A stretch of 64,000 nucleotides of DNA from Paracoccus aurantiacus (GTDB lineage Bacteria > Pseudomonadota > Alphaproteobacteria > Rhodobacterales > Rhodobacteraceae): assembly GCF_007993065.1 (NCBI RefSeq), contig NZ_VOPL01000003.1, forward strand, positions 371,275 through 435,274, written 5' to 3'. The notes beneath the pieces were generated by a model. That model saw only the letters and a program-made list of their open reading frames with translations, had not been told where the DNA came from and made no database searches. Position numbers and translations under genes: made by a program. This document shows, piece after piece, positions 62,146-64,000 of the stretch; the stretch's first letter is position 1, and each line of letters starts with the position of its first letter.

Positions 62146-63744
62146 ATGCGACTGTCACTGTGCACTGCCCTTTGCTGCCTTGGCACTGGCCTGCCGCTTG
62201 CCGGATGGGCCGAAGATGTCAGCCCTGCCGCGCCCGCCGTCGAATGCCACAGCGCGATCCCGCGCGTCAGCAAGCAAGAAGAATGGCCGGGATATCTTGA
62301 CCGGACGGAAGGCTCGGAAACCTGCATTCCCTTCACCCCGACCGGCCTGCTGCCGCCAGCCGGCTACGCAGGCGATTTCTATGTCGACGAGTTCACCGAT
62401 GCGAAAATCCGCAAGGCCTGGGCGGATTGCAAGGCTCAGGGTGCGGCGTGTCTCGACAGCGAAATGGCCGTGATCGAAGGTCAGGGCGGCGAGAATGTCT
62501 TTCGCAATACCGGCAGCGTCGATCCGAATGGCCGCATTGACCCGCTTGCGGGCAATATCGACCTGACGCAGGTCCGCCGTCCTGCCTATTTCGGTCAGCC
62601 CCCCTATAACGAGCCGATCGCTGCGGTCGAGGGTCGCACCTATACGGTCGAGGTAACGGTCGCCTCAGAGCCGAACGAGCATAAATATATGGACGTGCCA
62701 GAGGATCAGACATGGCGGCTGCGTGGCTGGTATATCGAGGGGGACGGGGTCGAGAATGCCGAGGGTCGGGTCCAGCGTGCGCTGATCGTGCTCGTCGCCG
62801 GCAGAACCATCGAAACCACCGCCATGCAGCATCCCGACGACATGCCCTATACGCGCGACGCGGCAACCGGCGAATATGTCGATGTCACGTTTCCGACCGA
62901 GCGGTCGGAGAAATGGGGAACCCCGGCCTGGCGCGGCTATATCCTTGCGCTGAACGAAGCCGGTTTCGATGTGCTTACGCTCGACAAGCGGGGCCACGGT
63001 ATTTCTGGCGGGCGGCAGGCCAGCAACAACGCGCTGATGGCGCGCGATCTGTTCGCCGCGCTGGAAGAATTCGACAGCGGCGCGGGGCTGCGCCTCGTGA
63101 ACCCTGCCGGCGACGTTCTGGCAGGCCCGGATGCAGCCGGCATTCTGCTTGGCGGTCAGAAGTCCTCCGAAATTCCGCTGATATTTGCCGGACCGTCACA
63201 GGGGGCGATGGTTGTGGCTTTCGCAATGCATGACGCTCTGGTCGGCGATTGCAGCTTCGATGCTGTCGAAACGGTGTGCGGACCCAAAAGAGACGTGAAT
63301 GTGAAGGCAGGGATGCTGCTGGCAGAGTTCGCGAAGGGTCCGGGCTATGCCCCCGCCCGCGCCATTCGCGAAGGCGCGTTCCGCAGCGACTATGATATCG
63401 CCTATCTGCCAACCAGCGAGATCATGCAGCATATCGGCGAGTGGCCGGCCACGTTCATCGGTCGCGGGCTATGGGATGTCGCGGGCGGACTGGAAGGCAC
63501 GCTTGATCTTTACAGGCGTGCCGGTGCGCCGAAGGAACTGGTCGTCGTGCGCGGCCCGCATTCCGAAGTCGAATATGGCGAGCCCAATATTAAATTCATG
63601 CAGCAGCGTATGGTCGCCTTCGCGACTGCGGTCATGAAGGGGAACAAGACAATACCGGGTGCTGCGACATTTTCCGACCTGCGCGAGCTGGTCCTGTCGG
63701 CGCCTGCAGATTGGGCCCCGACGAGCGACCCGGCAGATCGCTGA
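62146..63744 (+). CDS. Secreted alpha/beta hydrolase
   Basis: 532 aa. A signal peptide (MRLSLCTALCCLGTGLPLAG, cleaved before AEDVSPA) is followed by an N-terminal region of unknown fold and an alpha/beta hydrolase core. The nucleophile elbow is IFAGPSQGAMVVA, with VLTLDKRGHGISGG in front and a likely catalytic His in VVVRGPHSEVEYG. Several cysteines suggest disulfides. It may be an esterase acting on external substrates; the substrate is unknown. GAGGGAG lies upstream of the ATG. The 186-base gap before it shows nothing. Confidence 0.75.
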   Translation: MRLSLCTALCCLGTGLPLAGWAEDVSPAAPAVECHSAIPRVSKQEEWPGYLDRTEGSETCIPFTPTGLLPPAGYAGDFYVDEFTDAKIRKAWADCKAQGAACLDSEMAVIEGQGGENVFRNTGSVDPNGRIDPLAGNIDLTQVRRPAYFGQPPYNEPIAAVEGRTYTVEVTVASEPNEHKYMDVPEDQTWRLRGWYIEGDGVENAEGRVQRALIVLVAGRTIETTAMQHPDDMPYTRDAATGEYVDVTFPTERSEKWGTPAWRGYILALNEAGFDVLTLDKRGHGISGGRQASNNALMARDLFAALEEFDSGAGLRLVNPAGDVLAGPDAAGILLGGQKSSEIPLIFAGPSQGAMVVAFAMHDALVGDCSFDAVETVCGPKRDVNVKAGMLLAEFAKGPGYAPARAIREGAFRSDYDIAYLPTSEIMQHIGEWPATFIGRGLWDVAGGLEGTLDLYRRAGAPKELVVVRGPHSEVEYGEPNIKFMQQRMVAFATAVMKGNKTIPGAATFSDLRELVLSAPADWAPTSDPADR

Positions 63745-63821
63745 CAAGACAGCCGATTGTCACCGCCGCTGATGCTGGCGGTCACCCGGAAGATGCTCGC
63801 CAGCTTTGTCCTTCGCTTGGC

Positions 63822-64000
63822 TCACATCATTCGCTCGACCTCTGGTGCTGGGACGAATCTCCATTTTCTGCGTGGTCCTGCCATGACGTTGAGGTAGTAG
63901 AGCTCGAAGCCGTGGGGGGCGCCGCAGGGGTGGTGGCCTTTGGGGACGCAGGTGACGTCGCCGTTTCTGACGGCCATGGTCTCATCAAGGCTGCCGTCAT
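63822..64000 (-). CDS. iolB: 5-deoxy-glucuronate isomerase-like protein IolB (partial, cut by window end)
   Basis: Only the last 59 codons are in the window, ending at the TGA at 63824-63822. They read DDGSLDETMAVRNGDVTCVP, followed by KGHHPCGAPHGFELYYLNVM and AGPRRKWRF. This matches the C-terminal cupin half of IolB, with the metal-binding HHP and YYLNVMAGP blocks. IolB isomerises 5-deoxy-glucuronate in myo-inositol breakdown. The 77-base gap to the hydrolase gene has no clear terminator. Confidence 0.85.
   Translation of the reverse strand, partial: DGSLDETMAVRNGDVTCVPKGHHPCGAPHGFELYYLNVMAGPRRKWRFVPAPEVERMM

Overview
The window is about 63% G+C and looks like the chromosome of an alphaproteobacterium of the order Rhodobacterales, close to Paracoccus and its relatives. 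The reasons are the run infA-maf-RNase E/G-yacG, the lptF-lptG-lptD-surA-pdxA-rsmA block divergent from pepA-holC, the tatABC-DUF815 block, the short-chain-fatty-acyl XRE regulator, and dense operons with ATGA or TGATG overlaps. There is no integrase, transposase or CRISPR array.

Left third (1-25160), mostly core functions. Minus strand: yacG (cut by the window edge), an RNase E/G-like nuclease without the zinc-link, maf and infA. Next come an orphan FliM-like protein and a signalling block: a sodium/solute-symporter-like histidine kinase, a small membrane protein, a receiver-only response regulator and a ScfR-type regulator, which I read as a short-chain fatty acid sensing unit. These are followed by a DUF815 ATPase, tatCBA, marC, a membrane retropepsin, holC, and pepA with an odd Gly-Lys linker. 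The plus-strand envelope operon lptF-lptG-lptD-surA-pdxA-rsmA follows, then a VOC protein, a D-amino-acid transaminase, a LysE exporter and an unknown membrane protein.

Middle (25160-49500), accessory catabolism. An MFS transporter sits with a DeoR regulator, then a LacI regulator and tRNA-Arg(CCU). About 20 kb then hold an unfamiliar catabolic cluster. It has five SnoaL/NTF2-like proteins (four with two tandem domains), a CUT1-type ABC importer with two paralogous binding proteins, and two histidinol-dehydrogenase-like enzymes. It also has an SDR, a LacI regulator, a double cupin, a MetE/epoxyalkane-CoM-transferase-like zinc protein, an alpha/beta hydrolase, a RraA-like protein, an AtzG-like 53-aa protein coupled to an AtzE-like amidase, and a frameshifted XRE-cupin regulator. 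Two promoters of the cluster share one LacI-like operator, TTGCATTCGTATGCA(A/T). The substrate cannot be read from the sequence. The gene set suggests import of a small polyol-like or amide-containing compound, NAD-dependent oxidation, a thiol-linked alkyl transfer and amide hydrolysis.

Right third (49500-64000), envelope stress and uronate use. A PAP2 phosphatase and a COG4705 membrane protein face two small membrane proteins, a PepSY-like periplasmic protein and a two-component system. Three copies of ATTAC-N6-GTAAY mark their promoters. A second two-component system is divergent from a lipid-A-type operon (LAB_N protein, ArnT-like transferase, GT2 transferase), with a PmrA-box-like direct repeat between them. 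A kdgF / GntR regulator / kdgK group, a secreted alpha/beta hydrolase and the 3' end of an iolB-like gene close the window.
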